DNA of 35,556 bases from a virus: positions 1-35,556 of IMG/VR virus record IMGVR_UViG_3300030116_003153, one strand, 5' to 3'. The translations under genes and the position numbers were made by a program. The stretch's first letter is position 1, and the number at the start of each line of letters is the position of its first letter. This document shows, piece after piece, positions 6,438 to 12,419 of the stretch. The notes beneath the pieces are model-generated. The model did no database searches. It worked only from the letters and a program-made list of their open reading frames with translations, and was not told the origin of the DNA.

Positions 6438-6784
6438 TCTTCTAAATACGGATCTCTAAATAAACGGTCAATCACTGCTCCTCTAATTGTTGTTGGTGTG
6501 CCATCTTGCTTACGCCTTACAGATGAGTGCATCCTTGCCAGTGCATCACCTGGTTCTTTGTAACATTGTAATCTAAAAGTTAAATCCTCAGACACTTCTT
6601 TTAGTAACTCGTGATAGTCTGTGCCGTACTTTAACTTAGGAAACAGTTTAATAACACGTAAGTTGCCTTTGCTATCGTATTGTGCATTAAGGTGTGTACT
6701 GACGTTGTTGTAAACAAACCTAACCGTAATACCGTTACGTCTATTTTCATCTATCTCAAACATATCAGGTTCACTGTTACTCAT
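6434..6784 (-). CDS. TSCPD-like small protein (tentative)
   Basis: 116 aa. The pattern of a beta-rich start (THLNAQYDSKGNLRVIKLFP), a helix (YHELLKEVSEDLTFRL) and an end with DGTPTTIRGAVIDRLF resembles the TSCPD domain (PF12637) found at the end of B12-dependent ribonucleotide reductases and as free-standing phage proteins. The usual cysteines are not evident, so the link is tentative. It has 4-nt overlaps with both neighbours in the leftward early operon. Confidence 0.5.
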   Translation of the reverse strand: MSNSEPDMFEIDENRRNGITVRFVYNNVSTHLNAQYDSKGNLRVIKLFPKLKYGTDYHELLKEVSEDLTFRLQCYKEPGDALARMHSSVRRKQDGTPTTIRGAVIDRLFRDPYLEE

Positions 6785-6984
6785 ACTAATGGCTCAACCG
6801 ATCTTGTTTTGCCAGGTATGGTCTTTACCTTGCCTCGTTCTGTCAAACTTTTTACTACGTAATGAGCTTGACTTGCAGCTTTCCAATCCATGTGATGTGC
6901 AATCTCATTAAGAGATGGGCTATAACCTTTATCAAGCCAAAACTTTTTTATAAATTTTAATACTTGTGCCTGGTCTTTTGTCAT
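6781..6984 (-). CDS. LexA-type winged-helix DNA-binding protein
   Basis: 67 aa covering only a winged helix-turn-helix: QAQVLKFIKKFWLDKGYSPS, then LNEIAHHMDW, then YVVKSLTERGKVKTIPG and RSVEPLV. This follows the LexA N-terminal domain pattern (PF01726) closely. The S24 self-cleaving peptidase domain of LexA or CI is absent, so the protein cannot undergo RecA-stimulated cleavage. Inferred role: a regulator of the divergent control region. It has 4-nt overlaps with neighbouring genes. Confidence 0.7.
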   Translation of the reverse strand: MTKDQAQVLKFIKKFWLDKGYSPSLNEIAHHMDWKAASQAHYVVKSLTERGKVKTIPGKTRSVEPLV

Positions 6985-7259
6985 TTTATTGGTCGTATCT
7001 TTGTGTGTTTTTCTTCTTTTTGTAATGAGTCTGCCATGGCAGCATAATTAATTATATCTATCCAATTATCCTCAATGTAGTTGTCGTGTGACCTGCTTAA
7101 TTTTTCAACAATCATAATTTTACAAATGTCAGAACCAGACACAGGAGCTTTTATAAGGTTTGACAAGCTCTGTGCTGTTCTTTGGAAACGAGTTGCAAAA
7201 TCACCGTATTGCGTTCCTCGTTCCTCAAAGGTCTTTATTGCTTTTTCTAATATTTTCAT
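6981..7259 (-). CDS. DUF6378-like early protein
   Basis: 92 aa. The N-terminal ERGTQYGDFATRFQRTAQ, the middle SGSDICKIMIVEKLSRS and the end DNWIDIINYAAMADSLQ match the DUF6378 pattern of small helical phage proteins, sometimes compared with MazG-like folds. No catalytic activity is established for the family. It lies between the SSB-tail protein and the LexA-like regulator with 1-nt and 4-nt overlaps. Confidence 0.65.
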   Translation of the reverse strand: MKILEKAIKTFEERGTQYGDFATRFQRTAQSLSNLIKAPVSGSDICKIMIVEKLSRSHDNYIEDNWIDIINYAAMADSLQKEEKHTKIRPIK

Positions 7260-7513
7260 TAGAACGGCACTTCATCTTCTAGGTCAGCGTTTGTGCTGTA
7301 ACTAGCTGCTTCTGGTTTTTTGTCCTCATTTTTAGAAACACTTACAGATAAATGCTGCACACCTTTTTTATCAGGTTGCATCCATGCAGCAGCTCTGTAA
7401 TTAGAGTCACCCATCACAGTTGCAGGTCCTGAGTATTTAGGCGGGTTTGATTTGTATTTACTCGGATCAGCTGGGTACAGCTTAATCGTTGTTTTTTTAT
7501 TGTTATCATCCAT
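7259..7513 (-). CDS. Small protein with SSB-like acidic C-terminal tail
   Basis: 84 aa. A short predicted beta-rich core (YRAAAWMQPDKKGVQHLSVS) ends in a flexible linker and the acidic tail DLEDEVPF, very like the DDDIPF tip by which single-strand-binding proteins recruit repair enzymes. The core is too short for a full OB fold; the W-Q-P-D-K-K-G part resembles DUF736-type proteins. Position just after the annealing protein (8-nt overlap) suggests a role in recombination or replication on ssDNA. Confidence 0.55.
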   Translation of the reverse strand: MDDNNKKTTIKLYPADPSKYKSNPPKYSGPATVMGDSNYRAAAWMQPDKKGVQHLSVSVSKNEDKKPEAASYSTNADLEDEVPF

Positions 7514-8144
7514 TGTTTTCTATGCTCCCTTCAAGCAGTTGTTTAGAAATTTTTGCATAAGTTTGACGTAGCTCTTTATCAAGCTTAGGAAAATTTTGTT
7601 TGACATCATTTAAAAAAGGTTGGTGTGACTCTGCTAAAGCTTCTAATGCAGCTACTTGTGATGCACCCTCAAACTCTCTCATAATAGACTCTGCCTGCAT
7701 TTTATACTCCATAGACTCATCGTCAGTTGGCAGCTGTTGACCATCTCTAAACCATAAATGCAGCCCTAAACCATGCATAGCTAAACACTTAACCAAACAA
7801 CGTTGTTTTGTATTTGCTATATAAGTTGATGCAGGATTTTTAATTGAGTTGTTTCTATTGTCAGTTACAGCTAACCACATCTCTCTTGTAATACCATCTA
7901 TAGTCATTTCACAGGCTACAGATGCAGTCTCATCTTTGTAATACAAACAATCAACACCATCCCACGTTTTAAAATGGTACTTAGCGTCAGGATATTTTTC
8001 TACAGTAAGTTTCCATGCATAGGACCAGGCTAAATAACGCAAACCGTTTTTGTCCTCTACATAATCATCTATATTTATTTTCGATAATGTTTCCCAAACG
8101 TTCATTTTTTTCTTTTTTGATTGGGCCTGTTCTCTAGTTTGCAT
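7506..8144 (-). CDS. ssDNA annealing protein, Sak3/DUF1071 family
   Basis: 212 aa. The N-terminal half follows the DUF1071 (Sak3) annealing-protein pattern: NVWETLSKINIDDYVEDKNG, LRYLAWSYAWKL, YPDAKYHFKT and the block NTKQRCLVKCLAMHGLGLHL. These proteins anneal complementary single strands in phage recombination and form rings of the Rad52-like group. The start is set at 8144 because the mRNA reads AGGAGG-ATCA-ATG there; the ATG seven codons upstream would place that Shine-Dalgarno inside the gene. It follows the exonuclease with an 11-nt overlap, giving an exonuclease-annealase pair. Confidence 0.88.
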   Translation of the reverse strand: MQTREQAQSKKKKMNVWETLSKINIDDYVEDKNGLRYLAWSYAWKLTVEKYPDAKYHFKTWDGVDCLYYKDETASVACEMTIDGITREMWLAVTDNRNNSIKNPASTYIANTKQRCLVKCLAMHGLGLHLWFRDGQQLPTDDESMEYKMQAESIMREFEGASQVAALEALAESHQPFLNDVKQNFPKLDKELRQTYAKISKQLLEGSIENNG

Positions 8145-9075
8145 TGATCCTCCTGTTTGCTTCATTAAAATCTTTTATTGCCATGTCCTTAAATTTATCT
8201 CCAATGTTCCATAGATAACTATCAAATTTTGGTTCAACTAAACTAAGCAACATATCAACGTTGCCCTCTGATATGCGTAATAGTTGTTCTCTGCGTCTTG
8301 CTATTTGTTTGTAGTGTTCAAGGTGATCTTGCATAGCTGCAACAGTTAGTAAGTCACAGTTGCCTGGTTCAAACACATAGTTTCGTTCCTCGTTTACATA
8401 AACTAAAAAAGGTTTTTTATTTGTTGCTGCCCAGTAAAAACTGAGCTGTCTTGCGTGTGCAAGTTTTGGTGAATTGATTTTTTGTGTAGAGACAGAACGT
8501 GTGCCGTCTTTTTTTTCAGCATTGATTTTTGGGGGAAGTGTTTTGATCTCAACGACACACGTCTTGTTCTCCAGGTCAGTTCTACCAAGAGTATCTATTT
8601 CACAATCAAAGTTGTAATATCTGTTAGCCTCAGCAACTATCTCACCCTCTAGTGCAAGACTTTTGATTGCTTTGTTTAAATTAACAAGCATATCATTAGC
8701 AACATTTTTGTATTTGTTGTGTGTTGCCAGTTGCTTGTCAGTGTAATCTAAATCTGCTTTTTTTAATTCTTTTTGCATGTCACATGCAGACTCAAGCAGT
8801 GTTTGTTTTTTATTAATTATTTTTTTTGAATGGAAGGTCCACAATATATCTGCCCATGTACGACTGATGGCGTTACCTACACTTGCTCCAAGTATTGCCT
8901 GTGGTCCTACCTCAAACTGCCTACGCATTTGTTGGTTGCATTTAAAATACCTCCATGCCCAAACATCGTCAGATAAAAAATACTGTGATGGACTATGATG
9001 ATTGTACTGGAGTTCTTTAAGGCTATAACTTTTTTTCTTTTCTACAATTTCATCAAAAGATTTTATTTTAGTCAC
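8134..9075 (-). CDS. PD-(D/E)XK exonuclease (Cas4/RecB-like)
   Basis: 313 aa. Catalytic residues are visible: Asp167 in GRTDLENK, Glu176 and Lys178 in CVVEIKTLPP, and Gln210 in HARQLSFYW, the QxxxY motif of RecB/Cas4-type nucleases (PDDEXK_1). Expected role: resecting DNA ends to leave single strands for the annealing protein encoded next, as lambda Exo does for Beta. It starts with GTG (9075) and is the first gene of the leftward operon, about 90 nt after a good promoter. Confidence 0.85.
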   Translation of the reverse strand: MTKIKSFDEIVEKKKSYSLKELQYNHHSPSQYFLSDDVWAWRYFKCNQQMRRQFEVGPQAILGASVGNAISRTWADILWTFHSKKIINKKQTLLESACDMQKELKKADLDYTDKQLATHNKYKNVANDMLVNLNKAIKSLALEGEIVAEANRYYNFDCEIDTLGRTDLENKTCVVEIKTLPPKINAEKKDGTRSVSTQKINSPKLAHARQLSFYWAATNKKPFLVYVNEERNYVFEPGNCDLLTVAAMQDHLEHYKQIARRREQLLRISEGNVDMLLSLVEPKFDSYLWNIGDKFKDMAIKDFNEANRRINAN

Positions 9076-9167
9076 TTTTCGGGTCTCAGGTTAAAATAAT
9101 CTTAATCGAACCCACCATGCCTTTCTGAAAAGAAAGAGCATGATGAATTAAATTGTCTTACATGAAA

Positions 9168-9254
9168 AAAATTTTATGAAAGCATATAGATAACGTCAAG
9201 ATTATTTCTTATACACTTTTATTTTTTTAGAAGGTTTTTATAAAATTTTATGAA
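9168..9254. repeat. 13-nt direct repeat pair in control region
   Basis: AAAATTTTATGAA occurs exactly at 9168-9180 and 9242-9254, 74 nt apart (about seven helical turns). One copy covers the -10 of the leftward promoter. A+T-rich DNA makes chance matches easier, so operator function is only suggested. Confidence 0.45.
9171..9199 (-). promoter_or_regulatory. Leftward sigma-70-type promoter
   Basis: On the minus strand TTGACG (9199-9194), a 17-nt spacer and TAAAAT (9176-9171) match the bacterial consensus well; transcription would start near 9164. It points at the exonuclease gene and so at the whole leftward operon. Its -10 lies in one copy of the 13-nt direct repeat, so a bound repressor could block it. 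Confidence 0.65.
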
Positions 9255-9266
9255 CAGCCTGTTAAT

Positions 9267-9294
9267 AAAACTTTAGTGAAGTTTACAAAACTTT
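9267..9294. promoter_or_regulatory. Dyad AAACTT-N5-AAGTTT plus third half-site (operator candidate)
   Basis: AAACTT at 9268-9273 and AAGTTT at 9279-9284 form a perfect inverted repeat, and AAAACTTT recurs at 9267-9274 and 9287-9294, exactly 20 nt apart or about two helical turns. It lies 40-65 nt before the Cro-like gene. Confidence 0.4.
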
Positions 9295-9332
9295 TCTAAT
9301 GCAAATATTGCACATCATAATAATTTTATAAA

Positions 9333-9542
9333 ATGTTTCTAAAGGATTACCGCCAACTCAAAAATTTATCATACAAAAAATTAGCAAACGAATTGGGTAT
9401 TTCTAGTGGTGTTGAGGTCATGTATTATTGCAAGGGACAACGATTTCCATCACTTAAAAATCTCATTGCTATAGAAACTAAAACCAACGGTGCTGTAACG
9501 GCAAATGATTTTGTAAAGTACGTTAGAGAAAATTGTGCCTAA
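9333..9542 (+). CDS. Cro-like helix-turn-helix regulator
   Basis: 69 aa. YRQLKNLSYKKLANELGISS, then the recognition region and GQRFPSLKNLIAIETKTNGAVTANDF, fit small Cro/YdaS-type repressors; the ending 'T.GAVTANDF' is typical. It is the first rightward gene, facing the control region, as Cro is in lambdoid phages. No clear Shine-Dalgarno precedes ATG 9333, and a TTTTATAAAAT palindrome overlaps the start, so a leaderless or self-repressed message is possible. Confidence 0.7.
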   Translation: MFLKDYRQLKNLSYKKLANELGISSGVEVMYYCKGQRFPSLKNLIAIETKTNGAVTANDFVKYVRENCA

Positions 9543-9810
9543 AAAGTTTGACCATACTAAATATAGATTGGTCAAAATTAACTGGTTAGACGCACAAGAC
9601 TACGACAATGGGTGGCATGATCTAAAAAAAATACAGGCTGCACCAACAGAGCCTGTGCAAAGTATCGGATGGCTGGTGACTGACAAACCTGATCGTATTG
9701 TTTTGGCTGCTGATTTTTGCAGTGATGGTGTATCTGGTCGAGCTATAGCAATACCAAAAACCTGGTGTATTAAAATAACTGAGCTGCAAGAGGTCAAAGA
9801 TGATAGTTGA
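9535..9810 (+). CDS. Small phage protein, unknown
   Basis: 91 aa starting at GTG 9535 inside the end of the Cro-like gene (8-nt overlap). The sequence holds VKINWLDAQDYDNGWHD, VQSIGWLVTDKPDRIVLAAD and IAIPKTWCIKI, a pattern seen in small early proteins of many marine and enteric phages, but no function is known to me. It is predicted to be a compact beta-rich protein. Confidence 0.6.
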   Translation: MPKKFDHTKYRLVKINWLDAQDYDNGWHDLKKIQAAPTEPVQSIGWLVTDKPDRIVLAADFCSDGVSGRAIAIPKTWCIKITELQEVKDDS

Positions 9811-10303
9811 ACTAGAATGGTACGAGTGGCAAGCAGCAGCTGAGGTCGGTATCAGACGTAAGTCTGAGTCTATACGCCATGGTCACAAAGACAGGTACGG
9901 TGTAAATTTTACACCAATTACTGATCCAGGTTGGCAAGTTATTTCTGCATGTGCCGAAGCTGCGGTATGTAAAGGATTAAATATCTACTACGACAGCTCT
10001 GTAAACACGTTTGACCGTGCTGATGTGCTGCTTAAAAATCATAAAATCGAAATCAAGTCACAACTACATCACATGATTGATGAAAATAAACACAAAAATT
10101 ATTTAGTGGCCCGTCCTAATTATGACTCAGACACGAAGTATTTGCTGGTCCTGGTGCATAGTCTTACACGATATGAGTTGTGTGGCTTTATGACGGGATA
10201 TGAGTGTAAACAGGATAAATGGTTAGGTAGTGTTGGTAATCGTCCTGCTATTTTTCGTGTCCCGTTGGATGTGTTGCATGATGTGAGGATACTAATGACA
10301 TGA
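9800..10303 (+). CDS. PD-(D/E)XK nuclease-like protein
   Basis: 167 aa. Likely catalytic residues are Glu53 (SACAEAAVCKGLN), Asp75 (FDRADVLL) and Glu84-Ile-Lys86 (KIEIKSQ), the order E...D...ExK of restriction-like nucleases. It overlaps the previous gene by 11 nt and the next by 4. It may cut DNA during replication or recombination; specificity cannot be read from the sequence. It is distinct from the exonuclease at 8134 and the small nuclease at 2784. Confidence 0.6.
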   Translation: MIVELEWYEWQAAAEVGIRRKSESIRHGHKDRYGVNFTPITDPGWQVISACAEAAVCKGLNIYYDSSVNTFDRADVLLKNHKIEIKSQLHHMIDENKHKNYLVARPNYDSDTKYLLVLVHSLTRYELCGFMTGYECKQDKWLGSVGNRPAIFRVPLDVLHDVRILMT

Positions 10304-10470
10304 GAGTTTTTGATATGTTTATGTTGCTAGTCCACTTTTCATTAATGATTTACGTGGTCTATGTACACTGGCAGCTGTTCCATCAGATTGAGGGTATATG
10401 GAATGAGATTGACATAGCTCGACACGGTATTGAGTTGTTGTGTGCGGAGGTTGGCTGTCAGTATGAATAG
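10300..10470 (+). CDS. 56-aa small membrane protein
   Basis: Starts in an ATGA overlap with the nuclease stop and ends 8 nt inside the next gene, so it fills an otherwise empty gap. Residues 3-24 are hydrophobic (VFDMFMLLVHFSLMIYVVYV), followed by an amphipathic segment with two cysteines near the end. One TM helix, N-out or N-in uncertain. No family was recognised; overlaps on both sides are the main support. Confidence 0.55.
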   Translation: MRVFDMFMLLVHFSLMIYVVYVHWQLFHQIEGIWNEIDIARHGIELLCAEVGCQYE

Positions 10471-10981
10471 TCTTGAGAAGTTTATACGTGAGGACATATC
10501 ACCTGCTGCAAAGCTTGTGTATTTATATCTTGAAGGGCATTTTTATACACACGGTAAATGTTATCCACGGCATCAAACTATTGCGTCAGATTTGCACATG
10601 TCACGGAGGACTGTGATTAGATGTATTAACGAATTAAAAGAACATAAGTTCTTGAAATCTAAAAGGTTGCGGAGTAGCTGTGCATATCTCCCAATCAATG
10701 ATGTGTCAAAAAGTATATACATTAGTAAACCCTCTATATCTAATAAAGATATATCTAGAACGATAGCCCATGTTGGTAAGAACCTTAAATCTAATTACAG
10801 GCAGAAGGTCCAAGCTATCAAGAAGGGCCATGCTCTATCAAATGCAGATCAGGAGAAGGTCGACAACTTCCTAAAAAAGTTTGATAAATACGACAGGCCC
10901 ACTCTGCTGCAGTTGATATTTGAAGATAAAATCAAATTACCAGACGGAGTAAAACCATTATGGTTACAGCAGAAACCTTAG
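10463..10981 (+). CDS. HTH_36 replication-initiator-like protein
   Basis: 172 aa from ATG 10463, which has GCGGAGG 12 nt upstream. A winged helix of the HTH_36 type is clear: KLVYLYLEGHFYTHGKCYPR, HQTIASDLHMSRRTVIRCI and NELKEHKFLKSKRL. This N-terminal domain is shared by phage O-type and plasmid replication initiators. The C-terminal part is basic, then mixed. With no polymerase or helicase in the window, this is the best candidate for recruiting host replication proteins. AT-rich dyads inside the gene could be its binding site, as in lambda O. Confidence 0.6.
   Translation: MNSLEKFIREDISPAAKLVYLYLEGHFYTHGKCYPRHQTIASDLHMSRRTVIRCINELKEHKFLKSKRLRSSCAYLPINDVSKSIYISKPSISNKDISRTIAHVGKNLKSNYRQKVQAIKKGHALSNADQEKVDNFLKKFDKYDRPTLLQLIFEDKIKLPDGVKPLWLQQKP
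10735..10756. other. AT-rich dyads inside the initiator-like gene (origin candidate)
   Basis: TATATCT (10735-10741) and AGATATA (10747-10753) form a perfect inverted repeat with a 5-nt spacer, and AGATATATCT (10747-10756) is itself a palindrome. Lambda keeps its origin inside gene O, so an intragenic origin here is a reasonable analogy. Iterons are not clearly repeated more than this. Confidence 0.3.
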
Positions 10982-11364
10982 TAGATTGGTTTGAAGAAGC
11001 TATACAAACTGACAGAAAACTGCCACCTGCATACAGAAAAGGCTACTCTGCTATGCGTTTTGACATCAAGCATGACACTACAGAACATGGAGCAGCAGTC
11101 ACAAAAAAGCCTAAAATAGCAGCGTCTAGCAAACAAATAGCACGGTATGAGTTTCTGTTATTTGACATCACACCAATGTTATCAAAGCAGGAACGAAAGA
11201 TTGTATGGTTGCGTGGTTTGCGTGTTCCTTATGTGCGTATTGGTCGTAAAATGGGTATGCATCGTCATACTGTTAAGAAGAAATACATCGAGGCTTTGGT
11301 GTTTATAAAACTGCTCGTTGCACTCGATAAAAAACTGTTTGCCAAAATCGACAAAATCAAGTAA
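10960..11364 (+). CDS. Sigma-like HTH regulator, DUF6362-like
   Basis: 134 aa. The C-terminal half holds LSKQERKIVWLRGLRVPYVRI-type spacing followed by GRKMGMHRHTVKKKYIEAL, an HTH like sigma-factor region 4 and like DUF6362 proteins. It starts 22 nt inside the initiator-like gene. Its place at the end of the early operon, just before the terminase genes, suggests a late-gene activator, which is an inference; no sigma region 2 is present. Confidence 0.6.
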   Translation: MVTAETLVDWFEEAIQTDRKLPPAYRKGYSAMRFDIKHDTTEHGAAVTKKPKIAASSKQIARYEFLLFDITPMLSKQERKIVWLRGLRVPYVRIGRKMGMHRHTVKKKYIEALVFIKLLVALDKKLFAKIDKIK

Positions 11365-11373
11365 GGCTTGAAG

Positions 11374-11391
11374 CATACTAGAACAAGTATG
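11374..11391. promoter_or_regulatory. Perfect dyad CATACT-N6-AGTATG
   Basis: The only gap between the HTH gene and the packaging genes carries this 6+6 bp inverted repeat, 10 nt after the stop codon. It can be an operator for the late operon or a weak hairpin terminator; the tail GTTCGTTTAATAATTTT is only partly T-rich. Confidence 0.4.
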
Positions 11392-11414
11392 TTCGTTTAA
11401 TAATTTTCATAGAT

Positions 11415-11711
11415 ATGGTAGGACGACCACTGCACAGTAAACGTTGTGGTGCTTACGCACGTTCAACGAAATTACCATGTAAAGCCAAAGCTTTAAAGAA
11501 TGGTCGGTGTCGTAATCATGGTGGTTTAAGTGATTGGAACGCTAAGACGGCACTAGGTAAATACAAAGCAATATTAAATTTAAAAAATGTTAAAAGAGAA
11601 ACTATCGAGCATTATCGAAAGATTGCAGAAGGGGGAAGCTCTCTCCAAGATATGCAAGGACAAGGACATGCCAGCAGTGACGACAGTCTACAGTTGGATG
11701 AAAGACGATGA
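11415..11711 (+). CDS. HGG-motif small protein upstream of terminase
   Basis: 98 aa. The first 50 residues follow a widespread phage pattern: RCGAYARSTKLPCKAKALKN, then GRCRNHGGLSDWNAKTALGK, with three cysteines and a His that could bind zinc. Such proteins usually sit next to terminase genes; function is unknown. The last 41 codons overlap the small terminase in another frame (125 nt), and this part is low in recognisable features, so the functional protein may be only the first 55-60 residues. Confidence 0.65.
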   Translation: MVGRPLHSKRCGAYARSTKLPCKAKALKNGRCRNHGGLSDWNAKTALGKYKAILNLKNVKRETIEHYRKIAEGGSSLQDMQGQGHASSDDSLQLDERR

Positions 11712-11964
11712 TGATATTAAGAAAGATATAATGGATGCACGACAGCTGGGTGCATGGTCATTGATTGACCAGATGAACGAGCTGTTGCAGACTGATGTCG
11801 AACCACAAAAGGTACAGTGGCAACGAGAGAAGCTGCATCACTTTAGGTGGTTAGCGTCTAAGTTATTGGTTGGTACGTTTGGTGATAAGCTGCAGTCAGA
11901 AGTCAAGCAAGATACCAACATGACAATTAGTTGGGGAGTTCCTGCTGACAATAAAGCTGGGTAG
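11587..11964 (+). CDS. Terminase small subunit
   Basis: 125 aa. An N-terminal HTH (IIERLQKGEALSKICKDKDM, then PAVTTVYSWMKDDDDI) is followed by the oligomerisation part (REKLHHFRWLASKLLVGTFG, then DKLQSEV), the pattern of Sf6 gp1-like small terminases. It recognises viral DNA for packaging and regulates the large subunit. ATG 11587 gives a complete N-terminus although it lies 125 nt inside the upstream gene. It is unusual that 454 nt separate it from the large-subunit start. Confidence 0.82.
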   Translation: MLKEKLSSIIERLQKGEALSKICKDKDMPAVTTVYSWMKDDDDIKKDIMDARQLGAWSLIDQMNELLQTDVEPQKVQWQREKLHHFRWLASKLLVGTFGDKLQSEVKQDTNMTISWGVPADNKAG

Positions 11965-12037
11965 TCTCCCGTATATAACATAGGGCTGCACGGTTACGCA
12001 CACGTGTCATGGGGTTCGTACCAACTGCAAGGTGCAA

Positions 12038-12078
12038 TGCCAGGTACTTTGTTTTATTTTTTGTTGGTATGCCTGGCA
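12038..12078. repeat. Inverted repeat TGCCAGG/CCTGGCA
   Basis: Perfect 7-bp arms at 12038-12044 and 12072-12078 with a 27-nt T-rich loop; GCCAGG recurs at 12116-12121. Repeated dyads beside terS are candidates for small-terminase binding. Confidence 0.45.
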
Positions 12079-12128
12079 ACAGGACACGACCAATAGTTTT
12101 GTAATTAATATAAACGCCAGGAAAACTG

Positions 12129-12170
12129 CGGTGTCGGGTCGTTGCAAAAATTTTGACTCCCGAAACACCG
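12129..12170. repeat. Stem-loop CGGTGT-CGGG ... CCCG-ACACCG
   Basis: CGGTGT (12129-12134) pairs with ACACCG (12165-12170), and CGGG with CCCG just inside, leaving an AA bulge; GTC/GAC can extend it. The loop contains AAAATTTT. It is the strongest fold in the terS-terL gap. No T-run follows, so it is not a standard terminator. Confidence 0.5.
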
Positions 12171-12206
12171 ATACCCCGAAAAAACGGTCTGCGTTAGATA
12201 TATATA

Positions 12207-12217
12207 TATAATAGGAG
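12207..12217 (+). promoter_or_regulatory. TATAAT box and AGGAG before small ORF/terL
   Basis: TATAAT (12207-12212) ends an alternating AT tract, and AGGAG (12213-12217) follows at once. No good -35 lies upstream. The AT tract could be a promoter -10 or simply melting-prone DNA; AAGG at 12221 is the better ribosome site for ATG 12234. Confidence 0.3.
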
Positions 12218-12233
12218 TTCAAGGTATCTTTGG

Positions 12234-12419
12234 ATGGATGAGGATTTAAAAGATTTATTAGCAATGGTGTTTTACGACCCACAGTCGAAAAGCATCTTAA
12301 TAAACATTTGCGGTTTCAGAAATGATCTACACGGCAAAAATGTATCTGACTGGGTACTGGACCGATTAGAAATCGAGTCACTTGACCTGTATTCTGACAA
12401 ACCACCTACTCTACATTAA
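12234..12419 (+). CDS. Small unknown protein upstream of terL
   Basis: 61 aa, acidic. Its stop overlaps the large terminase start (TAATG), which supports translation. The sequence includes MVFYDPQSKSILINICGFRN and SDWVLDRLEIESLDLYSDKP. No family was recognised. It may be a packaging accessory protein by position only. Confidence 0.5.
   Translation: MDEDLKDLLAMVFYDPQSKSILINICGFRNDLHGKNVSDWVLDRLEIESLDLYSDKPPTLH

Larger units (their letters stand above)
9076..9332. promoter_or_regulatory. Divergent control region between leftward and rightward early genes
   Basis: 257 nt of very A+T-rich DNA between two divergent operons with no gene inside. It holds a well-formed leftward promoter, a 13-nt direct repeat, an AAACTT dyad with an extra half site 20 nt on, and TTTTATAAAAT palindromes at 9236-9246 and 9324-9334, the latter covering the start codon of the Cro-like gene. 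By analogy with lambdoid immunity regions these are candidate operators for the Cro-like and LexA-like proteins. No good rightward -35/-10 pair was found. Confidence 0.6.
11965..12233. other. Structured non-coding region between terminase genes (pac/cos or RNA candidate)
   Basis: 269 nt without a credible gene in a genome whose genes otherwise overlap; an opposing 91-codon frame (12007-12282) shows no family signal. Parts are more G+C-rich than the surroundings. It contains two inverted repeats (12038-12078 and 12129-12170), three GCCAGG words (12039, 12116 and inverted at 12072) and an (AT)n tract at 12198-12210. A packaging recognition site or a structured RNA is possible. Confidence 0.5.

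Noticed and set aside
9301-9334. Rightward promoter using TTGCAC (9309) as -35
   Set aside because: The -10 at the proper distance would fall inside the Cro-like gene; the TATAAA at 9328 is too close.
12007-12282. Minus-strand frame of 91 codons between the terminase genes
   Set aside because: It opposes the late transcript, overlaps the small ORF before terL and the hairpins, and shows no protein family pattern.
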